Assembly: GCF_030056705.1 (NCBI RefSeq)
Contig: NZ_JASHIC010000012.1
Coordinates: 64,986 to 128,985, forward strand
From: Flectobacillus longus
GTDB taxonomy: Bacteria > Bacteroidota > Bacteroidia > Cytophagales > Spirosomataceae
Length of the DNA stretch: 64,000 nt
Direction: 5' to 3'
The notes under the pieces were generated by a model that was not told where the DNA came from, made no database searches, and saw only the letters and a list, made by a program, of their open reading frames with translations. Positions 62,360-64,000 of this stretch are shown here, in pieces (position 1 is the stretch's first letter; each line of letters begins with the position of its first letter). The position numbers were made by a program, and so were the translations under genes.

Positions 62360-63280
62360 TTATTTTTTCAACCATCCATTTGAATCCATCCAACTTTTCA
62401 AACGTTCAAACCATTTATCTGGAGTAGTTTTATTATTCAGTCCAAATCCGTGTCCACCTTTAGGATAAATATGTAGTTCGGCAGGGACTTTCTTTTCTAC
62501 CAAAGCATCATAAAATCTCAAAGAATTCTGCACTGGAACACCGCCATCGTCTTGCGCATGAACCAAAAAACACGGAGGCGTTTGTGGTGTCACCTGCAAT
62601 TCGTTAGAATACAACGCAACCAAACTTTCTGATGGATTTTTGCCAATCAATTGTTCCTGTGAACCTCTATGTCCAAAAGGTTTCATTGTGATTACAGGAT
62701 ATAATAATACTGCAAAATCAGGTCGTACATTGCTTTTATCAGCTAATTCGCCTACAGGTTGGGCAAAATGTGTTGCTGTTGTTGCTGCCAAATGTCCACC
62801 TGCCGAGAAGCCTAAAATACCCACACGATTGGGATTAACACCAAAAGATTCAGCCTTCGAACGCACGAATCTCAAAGCTTGTTGCGCATCCTGTAAAGGA
62901 GCAATTGTTCTGTCGACCTGTTTGGTTGAATCAGGAATACGGTATTTTAAAACAAAGGCTGTCACGCCAATTTTGTTTAACTCCTTTGCCACATCAGAGC
63001 CTTCGTGCGATGCAGCCAAAATACGATATCCTCCGCCTGGAAACACAATAACAGCTGTCCCATTGTCCGTTTCTTTTGGCGCAGGATAGACAGTGATAGA
63101 GGGTATTGAAACCTCTGAAATCCTCAAAATACCGTTTGCATCAGTTGCTGAGCTTTCTGTGTTTTTGTGGGGTTTGGTATTTGGAACCTTTCCTTCATAC
63201 AAAGGAAACTCCTGAGTTTGTGCTTGTGCCACTTGCATCATGGTCGCTAAACAAATAGAAAATAAAACTCTTTTGATCAT
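62360..63280 (-). CDS. Secreted alpha/beta hydrolase (esterase-like)
   Basis: The start at 63280 gives a signal peptide (MIKRVLFSICLATMMQVAQAQ); the frame runs to 63349 but the extra residues lack sense. The 306-residue protein has VIVFPGGGYRILAASHEG (oxyanion HGGG-like), the nucleophile in GILGFSAGGHLAA, an aspartate in HAQDDGGVP and the histidine in GGHGFG. It matches the acetyl-xylan-esterase-like family often found in Bacteroidota polysaccharide loci, though no glycan enzyme is beside it here. Confidence 0.87.
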   Translation of the reverse strand: MIKRVLFSICLATMMQVAQAQTQEFPLYEGKVPNTKPHKNTESSATDANGILRISEVSIPSITVYPAPKETDNGTAVIVFPGGGYRILAASHEGSDVAKELNKIGVTAFVLKYRIPDSTKQVDRTIAPLQDAQQALRFVRSKAESFGVNPNRVGILGFSAGGHLAATTATHFAQPVGELADKSNVRPDFAVLLYPVITMKPFGHRGSQEQLIGKNPSESLVALYSNELQVTPQTPPCFLVHAQDDGGVPVQNSLRFYDALVEKKVPAELHIYPKGGHGFGLNNKTTPDKWFERLKSWMDSNGWLKK

Positions 63281-63523
63281 AGGTAAATGAAAGTTATTGG
63301 TTAACGGATTATCAGTTATCTGAATAGACTCATAATCAAAATGATTCAATAAATAGAAGTACAGGATTATTATTAATTTAATCTACCCTTAAATAAATGT
63401 TTGAGGAAATAGCGGTAAGGTTAGTGAGCGCCTATACTCTGGCTTTCTATCTATCTTTACCAGTATTTTAAACGATATTTCATATAAAATCTACTCGTAC
63501 TTTTTGCCTTCAGAAAAGAGAAG

Positions 63524-64000
63524 CTATTTTCTTTTTGAAGTAGTAATCAATGCAACTGCTGTTACAATAATTCCACCTGCGACAATCATCAAAGGATGTA
63601 ACTCCTCTCCTGCTAATAACCATCCCAACAACATTGCTACCAACGGATTGACATAAGTATAGGTAGACACTAAAGTTGGCGGAGCCACCTTGATAAGCCA
63701 ATTAAATACGTTAAAGGCTACGATTGAGCCAATGACAATCAGATATAGTAAAGCAAAAATAGCCGTTGAGGTCACTTCTATTTGAGCAAAATGTTGAAAA
63801 TCACCTAAAAAGAAGCTTATTATTAAAGACAAACCTCCTCCAATCATCATTTGAATACCAGATACTTGTGGTGTAGAATAAGGCAATTTGGCTTTTTTGA
63901 GAATGACCATACTCGCGTTAAAAGCGATCGTTGCAATAAACATCAATACGACGCCATACATATAATATTGCTCGTAACCTTTGAGCGCCAACTTTTTTAG
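63524..64000 (-). CDS. EamA-family drug/metabolite transporter (3' part, start outside window)
   Basis: The frame is open to the right edge of the window, so about 158 residues of the C-terminal half are seen. There are five hydrophobic segments with the EamA blocks ILKKAKLPYSTPQVSGIQMMIGG and VAPPTLVSTYTYVNPLVAMLLGWLLAGEELHPLMIVAGGIIVTAVAL, which is the second EamA repeat. It is an inner-membrane exporter of metabolites, substrate unknown. Confidence 0.9.
   Translation of the reverse strand, partial: LKKLALKGYEQYYMYGVVLMFIATIAFNASMVILKKAKLPYSTPQVSGIQMMIGGGLSLIISFFLGDFQHFAQIEVTSTAIFALLYLIVIGSIVAFNVFNWLIKVAPPTLVSTYTYVNPLVAMLLGWLLAGEELHPLMIVAGGIIVTAVALITTSKRK

Noticed and set aside
1-64000. 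CRISPR array, prophage, restriction or toxin-antitoxin system
   Set aside because: No regularly spaced repeats, phage structural genes or recognisable defence proteins were seen.

Overview
The window is chromosomal DNA from a low-GC member of the Bacteroidota, most likely order Cytophagales (a Flectobacillus, Arcicella or Emticicia-like relative). The evidence is a SusC/SusD pair, a FecR-type anti-sigma domain, an ECF sigma factor, DUF1080 and DUF6807 proteins, Tat-exported Gfo/Idh oxidoreductases, short AT-rich leaders without clear Shine-Dalgarno sequences, and many promoters matching the Bacteroidota pattern TTG...TAnnTTTG. I found no rRNA, tRNA, CRISPR array, prophage or intact insertion sequence. 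The species name is inference.

Layout. 1-13.9 kb is mostly housekeeping: the 3' part of yidC, an ElaA-type acetyltransferase, a TPR/periplasmic-binding lipoprotein-like protein, hemL, a small lipoprotein, a family-2 glycosyltransferase, hldD, a 6-pyruvoyl-tetrahydropterin synthase homologue, lpxB, a PlsC-like acyltransferase, a site-2 protease overlapping a HAD phosphatase, and accA. 14-19.7 kb holds a GntP-type permease, a large palindromic repeat element, a glycine/cysteine-tailed membrane protein, a beta-CASP ribonuclease-like protein and a CAP-domain protein. 19.9-24.6 kb is an iron-uptake type set (PepSY membrane protein, TonB-dependent siderophore-type receptor, AraC regulator). 25-27.2 kb holds a QorB-like reductase, a truncated Crp/Fnr-type gene and a DUF4261 protein.

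27.7-31.9 kb is one leftward operon (DUF1080 lipoprotein, Tat-exported Gfo/Idh oxidoreductase, NagB-like deaminase, NamZ/DUF1343) that looks like a peptidoglycan amino-sugar or 3-keto-glycoside route. It is followed by a peptide deformylase, a glycosyltransferase, a second DUF1080 protein, a lipocalin-like lipoprotein, a 44-residue membrane protein and a DUF6807 protein. 36.9-43.4 kb is a SusCD nutrient-uptake locus. A stand-alone anti-sigma N-domain (88 aa, no membrane or periplasmic part) lies just before susC, and an ECF sigma gene lies in a separate transcription unit next to a tandem LacI-type operator. 43.6-48.1 kb carries two secreted amidohydrolase-family proteins in which two of three domains have lost the HxH metal motif.

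48.2-64 kb holds two convergent murein L,D-transpeptidase-type genes, a LOG-family protein, a universal stress protein, an APC permease, a YchJ protein, a small monooxygenase, a beta-lactamase-fold hydrolase, an SDR, two large membrane glycosyltransferase-like proteins, a methyltransferase, an alpha/beta hydrolase and the 3' part of an EamA transporter.

The best candidates for undescribed biology are the minimal cytoplasmic anti-sigma protein inside a SusCD operon, the NamZ/NagB/Gfo-Idh/DUF1080 operon, the amidohydrolase pair with degenerate active sites, the small membrane protein with its own promoter and terminator, and a family of dispersed intergenic palindromes placed 3' of genes.
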